From Acidobacteriota bacterium (GTDB lineage: Bacteria; Acidobacteriota; Terriglobia; Bryobacterales; UBA6623), in assembly GCA_016125275.1 (NCBI GenBank), contig WGMB01000003.1, positions 992,001 through 1,056,000 of the forward strand: a stretch of DNA of 64,000 bases. The letters are read 5' to 3'. The first letter of the stretch is position 1, and every line of letters starts with the position of its first letter. The translations under genes were made by a program, and so were the position numbers. The notes beneath the pieces are model-generated. The model was not told the DNA's origin. It did no database searches and saw only the letters and a list, made by a program, of their open reading frames with translations. This document shows positions 27,325 through 35,636 of the stretch, piece after piece.

Positions 27325-28095
27325 ATGCGGGAGCTCATCGCCAATTTCTTCGATGACGCCGGACGAATGGGCCTGTTTGGCCTGCGCGGTTTTCGCGACG
27401 CCTTCCGGAAACCTTTCGAAATCCCCGAGATCATCGTCCAGCTCGGCTCGCTGGGCGTCCGTTCGACGCCGCTGATCGCTCTATCGGGCTTGGCGGTCGG
27501 CGTGGTGATGTCGATGCACACCCGCAGCTCGCTGGAGCGCTTCGGCGCCGAGGCGCTGATCCCCAATGTGCTGGCGATCGCAATGATCAAGGAGACGGGG
27601 CCGCTGGTGACGGCCCTGCTGTTGGCCGGCCGCGTGGGCGCGGGCATCGGCGCGGAGCTCGGCGGCATGCGGGTGACCGAGCAGATCGATGCGCTGGAAT
27701 CGTTGGCCGTCGACTCATTCAAGTATCTGGTCTCCACGCGCGTCGTCGCCTGCATGATCGCGCAGCCCCTGCTGACGACCGTCTTCAACTTCATGGCGAT
27801 CTCGGGCGGGTTTCTGGCCGAGACCATGCTGAGCGGCATCTCGTTCGAGCTGTACTTCCAGCGGGCGTTCTCGAGCGTGCCTTTCCGGGACTACATTCCG
27901 GCCACGCTCAAGACGGCCGTATTCGGGTTTCTGATCGCCGCGATCTCGTCCTATTTGGGATACAACGCTCGCGGCGGGGCCGAGGGCGTCGGCCGCGCCT
28001 CCACGCAGAGCGTGGTGGCGTCGTCGATCATCTTGATCATCGTGGACGTGATCCTGGTGCGCATCATCTTCTTCGCGTTCCCGGAGGGCTCTTGA
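27325..28095 (+). CDS. mlaE: MlaE-type lipid ABC transporter permease
   Basis: 256-residue inner-membrane permease of the MCE (Mla) phospholipid transport system. Typical features are an N-terminal amphipathic region (DAGRMGLFGLRGFRDAF), LGVRSTPLIALSGLAVGVVM, the family signature IKETGPLVTALLLAGRVGAGIGAELG with MRVTEQIDALESLAV, and a final hydrophobic helix. The ribosome site GGGAAGGGA precedes ATG 27325. Its stop overlaps the TTG start of the ATPase gene, so it is the first gene of a three-gene operon. Confidence 0.93.
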   Translation: MRELIANFFDDAGRMGLFGLRGFRDAFRKPFEIPEIIVQLGSLGVRSTPLIALSGLAVGVVMSMHTRSSLERFGAEALIPNVLAIAMIKETGPLVTALLLAGRVGAGIGAELGGMRVTEQIDALESLAVDSFKYLVSTRVVACMIAQPLLTTVFNFMAISGGFLAETMLSGISFELYFQRAFSSVPFRDYIPATLKTAVFGFLIAAISSYLGYNARGGAEGVGRASTQSVVASSIILIIVDVILVRIIFFAFPEGS

Positions 28096-28835
28096 GCGAG
28101 GCGGCGATCCGGTTCGAGAAGGTTTCGAAGTCGTTTGGCTCGAGAACGATCCTCAAGGAGCTCTCGTTCGAGATCGGCAAGGGCGATTCGGTGGCGATCC
28201 TGGGCCGCAGCGGAACCGGCAAGAGCGTGACGCTCAAGCTGATGATCGGACTGCTGGAACCCGACGCCGGCGACGTGTTCGTGCTGGACCGCAACGTGGC
28301 GGACTTGGACGCGTCGGGGCTGAGCGAGCTGCGCCGCGAGATGGGCTTCCTGTTCCAGAGCGCCGCGCTGTTCGACTCGATCTCCGTGGGCGAGAACATC
28401 GCCTTCCCGATGCGCCGGCAGAGCAAGGTGGACGAGAGCGAAATTCGCGACCGCGTGGAGGAGCTGCTGCGGCAGGTGAAGCTCGACGGGGAGTACGACA
28501 AGATGCCGGCGGATCTCTCCGGCGGAATGAAGAAGCGGGCGGCGCTGGCGCGCTCCTTGGCGTTGCGTCCCTCGGTGTTGCTGGTGGACGAGCCCAGCGC
28601 GGGGCTCGACCCAATCACGTCGGAGGAGATCGACGAGCTGTTGATTTCGATCGGCGAGGAGGACGAGACGACCATCGTGATCGTCACGCACAACATTCCC
28701 AGCGCGCGGCGGATCTGTGACGAGATGATCTTGCTCGATGGAGGACTCATTCGGGCTCGCGGGGATTTGGCGGCGCTCGAGGCCAGCGACGACGAGGTCG
28801 TGAAGAAATTCTTGAGCTCACAAAGTGGAGGTTGA
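28092..28835 (+). CDS. mlaF: MlaF-type lipid ABC transporter ATPase
   Basis: 247-residue ABC ATPase that powers MlaE. Walker A is LGRSGTGKSVTLKL, the Q-loop is GFLFQSAALFDS, the signature is LSGGMKKRAALARSLA, Walker B is VLLVDEPSAGLDP and the H-loop is VIVTHNI. The GFLFQSAALFDSISVGEN stretch is typical of the Mla/Ttg2A branch. The start is TTG 28092, overlapping the mlaE stop; coupling replaces a ribosome site. Confidence 0.94.
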   Translation: MSEAAIRFEKVSKSFGSRTILKELSFEIGKGDSVAILGRSGTGKSVTLKLMIGLLEPDAGDVFVLDRNVADLDASGLSELRREMGFLFQSAALFDSISVGENIAFPMRRQSKVDESEIRDRVEELLRQVKLDGEYDKMPADLSGGMKKRAALARSLALRPSVLLVDEPSAGLDPITSEEIDELLISIGEEDETTIVIVTHNIPSARRICDEMILLDGGLIRARGDLAALEASDDEVVKKFLSSQSGG

Positions 28836-28840
28836 TCGGT

Positions 28841-30298
28841 ATGGGCAAGGGTGACAAGAGCGGCGTGGGCGTCTTCCTGGTGGGAGGCTTCCTGCTCTTT
28901 GCTCTCGGACTGTTCATGATCGGCGACCGCCGACAGATGTTCACCGAGAGCATCGACGCCTATGCGGACTTTGCGGACCTGGCGGGACTGCAGAACGGCG
29001 CGACGGTGCGGGTCTCCGGCATGGACGCCGGCGAGGTGACCTCCATCGAAGCGCCGCCGACGCCGGAGGGCAAGTTCCGCGTACGGTTCCGCATCATCGA
29101 GAAGCTGCAGCCGATCGTCCGCGAGGATTCCGTGGCGTCCATTCAGACCGACGGCATTGTGGGCAACATGTTCCTGCAGGTGGAGGCCGGGACCTCCGGC
29201 GCGCCGCAGATCGAGAACGGCCGCGGCGTGAAGAGCGTGGAGCCCTTCCAGATTTCCGACTTTTTGGACCAGGCCAAACAGATTGTGGAGACGGCCGACG
29301 AACTGCTCGACGAGGTCAAGCAGGACCTGGTGACGATCGTCCGCAACGTGAACGACGTGGCCGAGGAAGCCGAGACCCTGGTGGCCGAGGCGCGGCCGAA
29401 CATCACCTCGATGACTGCCAGCGCCAAGAACATCGCCGACGACGTGGAAGGCGTGATGAACGACATCAACGCCGGCAAGGGAACGGTGGGCAAGCTATTC
29501 AAGGACGAGAAGGTCTACGAGGATCTCAAGAGCACGACCGAGACGCTGAAGAAGGTCTCCGAAGACGTGTCGAAGATCAGCTCGTCGGCGGGAGAGATCA
29601 TCGACGACGCCAAGCAGAAGGACGTGGTCGGCAAGGTCGACCAGACCGTCGCGAACGTGCGCGACCTGACGGCCAAGGCCAACGATCTGCTCGACAAATT
29701 CCAGAAAGAAGGCGACGACGGCGAGCCCAGCATGACGGACGACGTGCGCCAGACGATGGCTTCAGCGCGCGAGACGATGACCGACTTCGCCGAGGACGCC
29801 GAGGCGCTCAAGCACAACTTCCTGCTGCGAGGCTTCTTCAAGAAGCGCGGCTTCTATGACCTCAACGAGATCTCCCCGGCCGAGTACAAGGCCGGCGAGA
29901 GGGCTCCGGGGTATCCGCTCGACCGAGTCTGGCTCCACTCCCAGAGCCTGTTCGATCCGTCCACGGACCTGATCAAGCTGACCGATGAGGGCAAGCGGGC
30001 GATCGACCGGGCCTTCGGCGAGTTCATCGACCACGTGAAGGACGATCCGGTGATGGTGGAAGGCTACGCAGGCGTCGACAACCCCTCGGAGGCCTATCTG
30101 CTCTCCCAGCGCCGGGCGGCGGCGGTACGAGGGTACCTGATCAACAAGTACGGACTACGGCCGAACTACGTGGGAGTGATGGAGATGGGCCGGGTGGAGT
30201 CGACGGCCAAGGACGGCAAACCGTGGGACGGGGTGGCCTTGGTGCGGTTCCTCGACAAGAAGGAAAAGAAGGCGCTCGACAAGGAGCAGAAGAAGTAG
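28841..30298 (+). CDS. mlaD: MCE-domain lipid-binding protein with C-terminal OmpA-like domain
   Basis: A 485-residue periplasmic substrate-binding component. One N-terminal membrane anchor (GVFLVGGFLLFALGLFMIG) leads to a single MCE domain at about 35-120 (FADLAGLQNGATVRVSGMDAG, IQTDGIVGNMFLQV), then a long helical region to about 330. The last 100 residues resemble an OmpA-type domain: LTDEGKRAIDRAF, VEGYAGVDNPSEAY and the diagnostic LLSQRRAAAVRGYLINKYG. OmpA-type domains bind peptidoglycan, so this may anchor the shuttle. The GGAGG at 28827-28831 fits ATG 28841 rather than TTG 28832. Confidence 0.85.
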   Translation: MGKGDKSGVGVFLVGGFLLFALGLFMIGDRRQMFTESIDAYADFADLAGLQNGATVRVSGMDAGEVTSIEAPPTPEGKFRVRFRIIEKLQPIVREDSVASIQTDGIVGNMFLQVEAGTSGAPQIENGRGVKSVEPFQISDFLDQAKQIVETADELLDEVKQDLVTIVRNVNDVAEEAETLVAEARPNITSMTASAKNIADDVEGVMNDINAGKGTVGKLFKDEKVYEDLKSTTETLKKVSEDVSKISSSAGEIIDDAKQKDVVGKVDQTVANVRDLTAKANDLLDKFQKEGDDGEPSMTDDVRQTMASARETMTDFAEDAEALKHNFLLRGFFKKRGFYDLNEISPAEYKAGERAPGYPLDRVWLHSQSLFDPSTDLIKLTDEGKRAIDRAFGEFIDHVKDDPVMVEGYAGVDNPSEAYLLSQRRAAAVRGYLINKYGLRPNYVGVMEMGRVESTAKDGKPWDGVALVRFLDKKEKKALDKEQKK

Positions 30299-30302
30299 GG
30301 CG

Positions 30303-30530
30303 ATGTCGTCGATCGGCCGAATCCTGCGGCACGCCGTGCAGGGCAAGCGCGAGACCTGCGAGGCCTGCGGCGAGAGCTTCGAGTGCGGCCCCTTGCTGGG
30401 TTGCTGGTGCGGCAAGGAGAGCGTTCCGGCTGAAGCCCGGCGCGAGCTCCAGTGCAACTACTCCCGTTGCCTGTGCCAAGGCTGCTTGCGGGCCGCCGCC
30501 GAAGCCGCCGCCCGCCCCGCGGCGGACTGA
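30303..30530 (+). CDS. small cysteine-rich CWC-type protein
   Basis: A 75-residue product with eight cysteines: CEACGESFECG, GCWCG, then CNYSRCLCQGC. The CxxCG...C...CWC order matches the Cys_rich_CWC family, a predicted metal-binding domain without known function. It starts 4 bp after the mlaD stop, so it is probably translated from the end of the MCE operon message. Its stop lies 4 bp from the stop of the opposing tail-tube gene. Confidence 0.7.
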   Translation: MSSIGRILRHAVQGKRETCEACGESFECGPLLGCWCGKESVPAEARRELQCNYSRCLCQGCLRAAAEAAARPAAD

Positions 30531-30534
30531 AGGG

Positions 30535-31041
30535 CTAGCCCAGAGCCTCCACGCTCTGGCAGACGAAGGTCGCCTCTTCGATCCCCGCTCCTCCCTCGGC
30601 CTGCGTGCGAAAGGCGGCGGGTCGATTGTTGGGGCCCGGCGATGGAGCTTGCGAGCCGACGTTCCATTTGCGCGGCGTGCAGCCGACGAGGTTGTAGCGA
30701 ATCGTGCTCTGCGTCGCCAAGTTACGCACGACGAGGGTCAAGTTCTTCCGGGCTCCGCCGCCGACGCCGGGCGTGGCCTTGTACCAGTCGTAGAGGGCGG
30801 CGGCGCCGAATCCGCTGGTCGGCGTCAGCCCGTAGAGCGAGACGGTTCGCGGCAGGCGGGCCGACGAGAGGACGCCGCGCTTGAGCGTCACGTTGGAGAC
30901 CTTGTGCAGGCCCGGGATTTTGGCGGCCTGCGCGCTCTCGAGCTCGGCGCTCAATCCGTCCACTGACCGGAACCATCCGGCTTCGACGCCGGAGATCTCC
31001 ACGCGGAAATTGAAGTTGCCGTAGGGGGTTGTGCGGGGCAT
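30535..31041 (-). CDS. orphan phage T4 gp19-like tail tube protein
   Basis: 168 residues of the contractile-tail tube family (gp19/TIGR02241-like): NFNFRVEISGVEAGWFRSVDGL, KIPGLHKVSNVTLKRGV, ALYDWYKATPG, TLVVRNLATQSTIRYNLVGC and WNVGSQAP. Such proteins form the inner tube of phage tails and extracellular contractile injection systems. No sheath, baseplate, spike or ATPase gene is nearby, so its role here is unclear. Start ATG 31041 has GAGGAGAG upstream on the minus strand; the longer frame to 31095 adds nothing family-like. Confidence 0.75.
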   Translation of the reverse strand: MPRTTPYGNFNFRVEISGVEAGWFRSVDGLSAELESAQAAKIPGLHKVSNVTLKRGVLSSARLPRTVSLYGLTPTSGFGAAALYDWYKATPGVGGGARKNLTLVVRNLATQSTIRYNLVGCTPRKWNVGSQAPSPGPNNRPAAFRTQAEGGAGIEEATFVCQSVEALG

Positions 31042-31113
31042 GCGGGTTTCTCTCCTCGCCCGTTCCCAGCGACAATTCGCGCCGATCCCCGACACGAAGA
31101 TTAACGAATCAAT

Positions 31114-31151
31114 AAAAAAACCGGGGACCAGCTCTTCGAGCTCGTCCCCGG
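31114..31151 (-). terminator. intrinsic terminator of the first Oar-like receptor gene
   Basis: CCGGGGAC (31121-31128) pairs with GTCCCCGG (31144-31151), and inside it AGCTC pairs with GAGCT around a three-base loop. On the minus strand the stem is followed by seven T (complement of 31114-31120). It lies 45 bp past the receptor stop codon. Confidence 0.9.
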
Positions 31152-31195
31152 CGCCCAGTTGAGGCTTGGGGGTTAGGGGGTTAACAGGGTCAGGG

Positions 31196-34100
31196 TCAGT
31201 AAGTGATGCGCAACATCAGCTCGGACTGCCTCGGAAGGTTAGCCTGCGAGCCGATGGTGCCAAAAGCTCCTGCGCCGAAGGTCGTGTTGGGGTTGCCGAA
31301 CACGGGCTTGTTGAGCAGGTTGTAGGACGCCGCGCGAAGCTCGAACTGCACGCGTTCCTTGACGGAGAACTTCTTCGACAGCGTGAAGTTCCAGTTGTTC
31401 ATGCCCGGGCCGCGGATCGAGCCGACGCGGCTGGCCAGATTGCCGAAGTGGAAGTCGGCCGGCTGCGCGAAGGCCTGGATGTTGAAGTAGCGGTTGAGCC
31501 GATCGACATGTGCTACGCCTTCGACGCCACTGCTGGGATCGCCGACGGCGTCCGGGCGCTGGGAGCCTTCGCCCACGCCGAAGATGTTGGGCCGCTGCAC
31601 GCCAAACGTCAGCGGGAAGCCGCTCTGGTAGGTGTTGAACATCGAGATCTGCCAGCCGCCGATGACCTTGTCCGCAACCGGATGGATGTCGTTGAGGAAC
31701 TTTGCGCCCTTGCCGAACGGCAACTGGTAGGCGAAGGTCACCGTGAGCCGCTGCGGCACGTTGAATTCGGCCACGGCCCGCTCGGCCTGCCGGTTGTAGT
31801 TGTTCTGGGCGGGCGAGATGTCGCCGATGTTCTTGGAGAACGTGTAGGAGATCAACGCGGTGAGGCCGTCCGTCATGCGCTTCTGGTACTTCATCTGCAG
31901 CGAGTGGTAGACGGAGTTGCCGAAGGCCGGGTTGTCGCGAATGATGTTCTGGAACTGCGGATAGGGCCGTAGCAACTGTTTCCGCTGTACCGTCGCGCCG
32001 CTCAGGGCGCCGGTGGTGATCACGCCGTAGAAGGGGTTGGCAACCTGTTCGTTGAGCGCCGAGCCCAGCGAGAGCAGGTCCGCCGGAAGCTGGTTGATGT
32101 TCTCCGAGTAGCCGGTTTCGGCCTGATCGGTGGCCAGGTGAATGCCGCGGCTGCCGGTGTAGCCGATCTCGAAGACAGACTGCCCGGGCAGCGCCTGCTG
32201 GATGTTGAAGGTCCAGGTGTGGAACGACGGCGTGCGGTCGGAGGGCTCCACGAAGCGGATGTTCTGGCCCAGCAGGGTCCCGAGCCCGTTCGATGAGCCG
32301 GTGATCGGCAGGTGGCCGTCGGGGAACGGATTCGACAGAGTGTTGAGCGGCGTGATGCCGTCGGTGGAGGTCACCCAAGGCGTTTGCGCGTCAAAGCCGG
32401 GCGACTCCACCGATCCGATGATCGGGATGTAGTAGAGCCCGTATCCGGCGCGAAGCACGGTCTTGGGGAGGATTCGGTAGGCCAGGCCGATGCGCGGCGA
32501 CCAGTTGTTCTTGTCGGGGTTGTAGATGCCGCGGGGGTTGCCGTCCTGGCCGGCGAAGGTCAAGCCGCCGCGCAGGTTCATCCCGGGGACGAGGGCGTTG
32601 ATGGGGCTCTCGCAGGAGAAGCAGAAGCCGCGAGTGGCCCGGTCGAAGCGCTCGGTGCGGGGCGTCTCGTACTCGTAGCGCAGCCCCAGGTTCACCGTCA
32701 GCTTGTTGGTGACCTTCCAGTCGTCCTGCACGTAGCCGGAGAAGTACTTGTTCAGGATCGACAGGCCGGTGGCCTGCGTGATCGTGCCGGAGCCGAGGCC
32801 CACCATCAGGGACGCGATCGGGAAGCCCGAGCCCGTCGCAGGCTGGTCGGCGCGGGGACCGTCCGTCCAGGCGTTGTTGAAGCTGAAAGCGCCCGACGGC
32901 TGCTGGTTGCTGAAGAAGTTGCCGTAGATCAGGCGCGCGTCGCCGCCGATCTTGATCAGGTGTGCGCCCCGCATCATCGAGACGCTGGGTTGCAGCGTCC
33001 AGGTGTTGCCGGGGTTGCTCTGCCAGTCCGTGGTGGACAGGCCCTGGAAGCCGCTGAACGACATCTGCGGGAAGGCCGCCCGCTGCACCATGCCGGCGAA
33101 CTGCTGTGAGAAGCCGAGGCTGGTCAAGTCGAAGCCGTCCGAGTAAGGCAGCCGGTTCTCCGTGCCCCAGGTGTAGCCGAGGCGCACGTCGAACGTGGTG
33201 CGCGGGTTGAGCAGGATCGTGTTGCCGATGGAGGCGCCGAAGTGCGGACGATCGACGACGTTGCGGCCCGGCGAGGCGATGCCGTCGAACTGGTGAGGGA
33301 AGATCAGCGTGCCCGTGCCGCGGTTGACGCGCACGAACATGTTCCAGTTGTCGCTGAACTTATGGTCGCCCTTGCCGATGAAGGCGTCGTAGTTGCGGGG
33401 CCACTTGTCAGAGAAGGTGAAGTTGTTGACCCAGGGCTGGGTCGGGTCGGCCGGCGCGGTGTTCTGGTCGGGGAAGTACGTCACAGCGTTGAGGCCGACG
33501 GGGTCGATCCGCGAGGACGGAATGACGTTGTTGGCGAAGCGCGTCCGAGTGGGCGCTCCGTTCACCATTTGCACGGAAAAAGGGTCATAAAGCGGGCGAT
33601 TCACTTCGGAGAAATCGCCCGCCCGCATCAGCGGCGTCGGGACCGACGCGCGGCGGTTGAGACCGTTGCCTTCGCGGGCGCCCTCGTAGCTGAAGAAGCC
33701 AAACGTCCGATTCTTGATGATCGGCGCGCCGACGGTCGCGCCGAAAGTGCTCGCGCCGAAGGCCGGCAGCGGCTGGCCCTGGCCCCGCGCGAAGAAGTTG
33801 TTGGCGTCGAGGGCGGAGTTCTTGAAGTACTCGTAGAACGAGCCGTGCACCTCGTTGGTGCCGGACTTGATGACGATGTTCATGAAGCTGCCGCCGGTGC
33901 GCCCGAACTCGGCGGGCAGAATGCCGGTTTGCAGTTTGAACTCGCCCACCGCGTCCACTGACGGCACCCACTGCGAGATGTTCACGTCGCGGTTCACGTT
34001 GACCGTGTTGATGGTCCCGTCGACGGCCACATCGCCGGAGGCGACGGGCGAGCCGTTGGCGGAGAAGAGCACGTTCGTGATGGTGTCGTTGGGGCGGGTG

Positions 34101-34615
34101 TCCTCGCCGAAGCGGTTGGTGACCACGCCGGGCGCGAGGTTGAACATGAACAAGCTGCTGCGGCCCTTGAGCGGCAGGTTGTCCTTGATTTCAGAGCGGA
34201 TGACGGCCCCGGTGGAGGCTTCGTCGGTCTGGATGAGGCTGACCTCGCTGGTGACCTCGACGGTCTCGGTGACCTGACCGAGCTCGAGGTTGATGTCGAT
34301 GCGCTGGTTCTGGCCCAAGCTCAGATCGATGTTGTCGACCACGTCGGTCTTGAAGCCTTCCGCCGTTACGCTGAGGCGGTAGAGGCCGGGCGGCAGGAAC
34401 TGGAACGAGTAGAGACCGGACTCATTCGTGGTCGTCGTCTGGACGACGCCGGTCTTCGTATTGGTGAGCTCGACGCTGGCCCCAGGGATGCGGGCGTCGG
34501 ACTGGTCGCCGACGCTGCCTTGCAGCGTGGCGCGAAATTCCTGCGCGCCGAGGGGTGACAGGCCCCACACGAGCAGGAGAGCGGCGCAATGAATGAGCCG
34601 TAGAGTTTGGTTCAC
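31196..34615 (-). CDS. Oar-like TonB-dependent outer-membrane receptor
   Basis: 1139 residues. A signal peptide (CAALLLVWGLSPLGAQ) is followed by a carboxypeptidase-regulatory-like beta-sandwich (LQGSVGDQSDARIPGASVELTNTKTG, GLYSFQFLPPGLYRLSV), a plug region (GRSSLFMFNLAPGVV, VKLQ-type FKLQTGILPAEFGRTGG, GTNEVHGSFYEYFKNS) and a large beta barrel ending in an aromatic residue (LMLRITY). This type is very common in Acidobacteria and probably imports large or complex substrates; the ligand is unknown. Start GTG 34615 has GAGGAG upstream and fits the signal peptide better than ATG at 34735. It is divergent from a GntR regulator. Confidence 0.88.
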   Translation of the reverse strand: MNQTLRLIHCAALLLVWGLSPLGAQEFRATLQGSVGDQSDARIPGASVELTNTKTGVVQTTTTNESGLYSFQFLPPGLYRLSVTAEGFKTDVVDNIDLSLGQNQRIDINLELGQVTETVEVTSEVSLIQTDEASTGAVIRSEIKDNLPLKGRSSLFMFNLAPGVVTNRFGEDTRPNDTITNVLFSANGSPVASGDVAVDGTINTVNVNRDVNISQWVPSVDAVGEFKLQTGILPAEFGRTGGSFMNIVIKSGTNEVHGSFYEYFKNSALDANNFFARGQGQPLPAFGASTFGATVGAPIIKNRTFGFFSYEGAREGNGLNRRASVPTPLMRAGDFSEVNRPLYDPFSVQMVNGAPTRTRFANNVIPSSRIDPVGLNAVTYFPDQNTAPADPTQPWVNNFTFSDKWPRNYDAFIGKGDHKFSDNWNMFVRVNRGTGTLIFPHQFDGIASPGRNVVDRPHFGASIGNTILLNPRTTFDVRLGYTWGTENRLPYSDGFDLTSLGFSQQFAGMVQRAAFPQMSFSGFQGLSTTDWQSNPGNTWTLQPSVSMMRGAHLIKIGGDARLIYGNFFSNQQPSGAFSFNNAWTDGPRADQPATGSGFPIASLMVGLGSGTITQATGLSILNKYFSGYVQDDWKVTNKLTVNLGLRYEYETPRTERFDRATRGFCFSCESPINALVPGMNLRGGLTFAGQDGNPRGIYNPDKNNWSPRIGLAYRILPKTVLRAGYGLYYIPIIGSVESPGFDAQTPWVTSTDGITPLNTLSNPFPDGHLPITGSSNGLGTLLGQNIRFVEPSDRTPSFHTWTFNIQQALPGQSVFEIGYTGSRGIHLATDQAETGYSENINQLPADLLSLGSALNEQVANPFYGVITTGALSGATVQRKQLLRPYPQFQNIIRDNPAFGNSVYHSLQMKYQKRMTDGLTALISYTFSKNIGDISPAQNNYNRQAERAVAEFNVPQRLTVTFAYQLPFGKGAKFLNDIHPVADKVIGGWQISMFNTYQSGFPLTFGVQRPNIFGVGEGSQRPDAVGDPSSGVEGVAHVDRLNRYFNIQAFAQPADFHFGNLASRVGSIRGPGMNNWNFTLSKKFSVKERVQFELRAASYNLLNKPVFGNPNTTFGAGAFGTIGSQANLPRQSELMLRITY

Positions 34616-34689
34616 GAGACGTCTCCTCAACACGGACAAGACAGTGCAAACGCGGAAGTTTTGGCTGTTCTTCCTTAGCCTGGGAATCG

Positions 34690-34718
34690 ATAATAGAGTG
34701 TAGGCCGATGCATTGCAA
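34690..34718 (-). promoter_or_regulatory. predicted promoter of the first Oar-like receptor
   Basis: On the minus strand TTGCAA (34713-34718) and TATTAT (34690-34695) are separated by exactly 17 bp. The expected transcription start near 34683 leaves a leader of about 70 nt before GTG 34615. Confidence 0.6.
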
Positions 34719-34770
34719 GTGGTATTCGGCATCACAGGCCGCCGGCCGCCGAATTTTCAGTAGATGAACC

Positions 34771-34788
34771 TACAGGCAACCGCCTGTA
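34771..34788. promoter_or_regulatory. 18-bp palindrome, candidate GntR operator
   Basis: TACAGGC (34771-34777) and GCCTGTA (34782-34788) form a perfect inverted repeat around AACC. It sits 26 bp before the regulator's ATG at 34815 and about 50 bp upstream of the receptor's -35 box, the usual place for a GntR/FCD operator. Autoregulation is likely; control of the receptor is inference. Confidence 0.6.
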
Positions 34789-34814
34789 ATCTGTGGAACA
34801 ATGAGAGCGCTATC

Positions 34815-35492
34815 ATGGGAACCGCGCCCGAGCTCCCCTTCCTGCCGCCCCTCGAGCCGATCTCGACCTGCGACCGCATCATCGCCACGCTCAAGGACGC
34901 ATTCTTCGCCGGGGTGCTCAAGCCGGGCGAACCGATCGTCGAGCGGAGCCTGGCCCAACAGCTCGGAGTCGGCACGCCGCCGGTGCGCGAAGCGCTGGTG
35001 ATCCTGCAGGAGCAAGGCTTCGTCCGGCGGGTCGCCAACAAAGCCACCTACGTCACCGAGTACACGCCGGAGGAGGCCCGCCAGGCCTACGAGCTGCGCG
35101 TGGAGATGGAGCTGCTGGCGTTCCAGTGGGCTCGCCCGCGGGTGACCAAGACCGACCTGGCGCGGCTCGACGCCAAAGTGGAGATTCTGGTGGAGGCCGC
35201 CGAGCGAGGAGACACCCGGCGCTTTCTGGAACAGGATCTCGAGTTCCACCAAGCCTGCTGGGAGCTGTCGGGCAACCGCTATCTGACCGAGGCGCTGCGC
35301 CGCCACATGACGCCGCTCTCGGTGTTCGTGATTCTGGCCAGCGGCTTCCGCCCGACCAGCGAGATGGCGAAGGAGCACTACGTGCTGGTGAACGCCCTGC
35401 ACCGCCTGGAGGAGCCGGAGTTTTCCGAGACGATTCGGCGGACGATCACGAGCTTCGCGCACCACTGGCCGACGGTGGTTGCGGCGCCGTAG
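34815..35492 (+). CDS. GntR-family regulator, FadR/FCD type
   Basis: 225 residues. The winged-helix domain spans about 15-80 (CDRIIATLKDAFFAGVLKPGEPIVE, LAQQLGVGTPPVREALVILQEQGFV), and the all-helical FCD domain spans 90-215 with the acidic and histidine positions typical of metal/ligand binding (ELRVEMEL, DLEFHQACWELSGN, EHYVLVNAL). Ligands of this class are usually small organic acids; none can be assigned. An in-frame ATG at 34764 would include the palindrome inside the gene, so 34815 is preferred. Confidence 0.85.
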   Translation: MGTAPELPFLPPLEPISTCDRIIATLKDAFFAGVLKPGEPIVERSLAQQLGVGTPPVREALVILQEQGFVRRVANKATYVTEYTPEEARQAYELRVEMELLAFQWARPRVTKTDLARLDAKVEILVEAAERGDTRRFLEQDLEFHQACWELSGNRYLTEALRRHMTPLSVFVILASGFRPTSEMAKEHYVLVNALHRLEEPEFSETIRRTITSFAHHWPTVVAAP

Positions 35493-35636
35493 GGACGGGC
35501 AGCACGATCGGGCTCAACAACGGCTCCAGAAGCCAGTCGCACCAACAGACCGAATCGTCAACGCCAGGGACACTGGTTAGCCCTCCGAGCCCTCCCGGCC
35601 GTGCGGGTCTCGGAGTCGGCAACAAGAAGCCCGGCT

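Noticed and set aside
35493-35636. Hairpins after the GntR gene as possible attachment site of the HsdR_N insertion
   Set aside because: CTCCGAG/CTCGGAG and GAAGCC/GGCTTC can pair, but no matching direct repeat was found on the other side of the AT-rich gene and no tRNA end is present.
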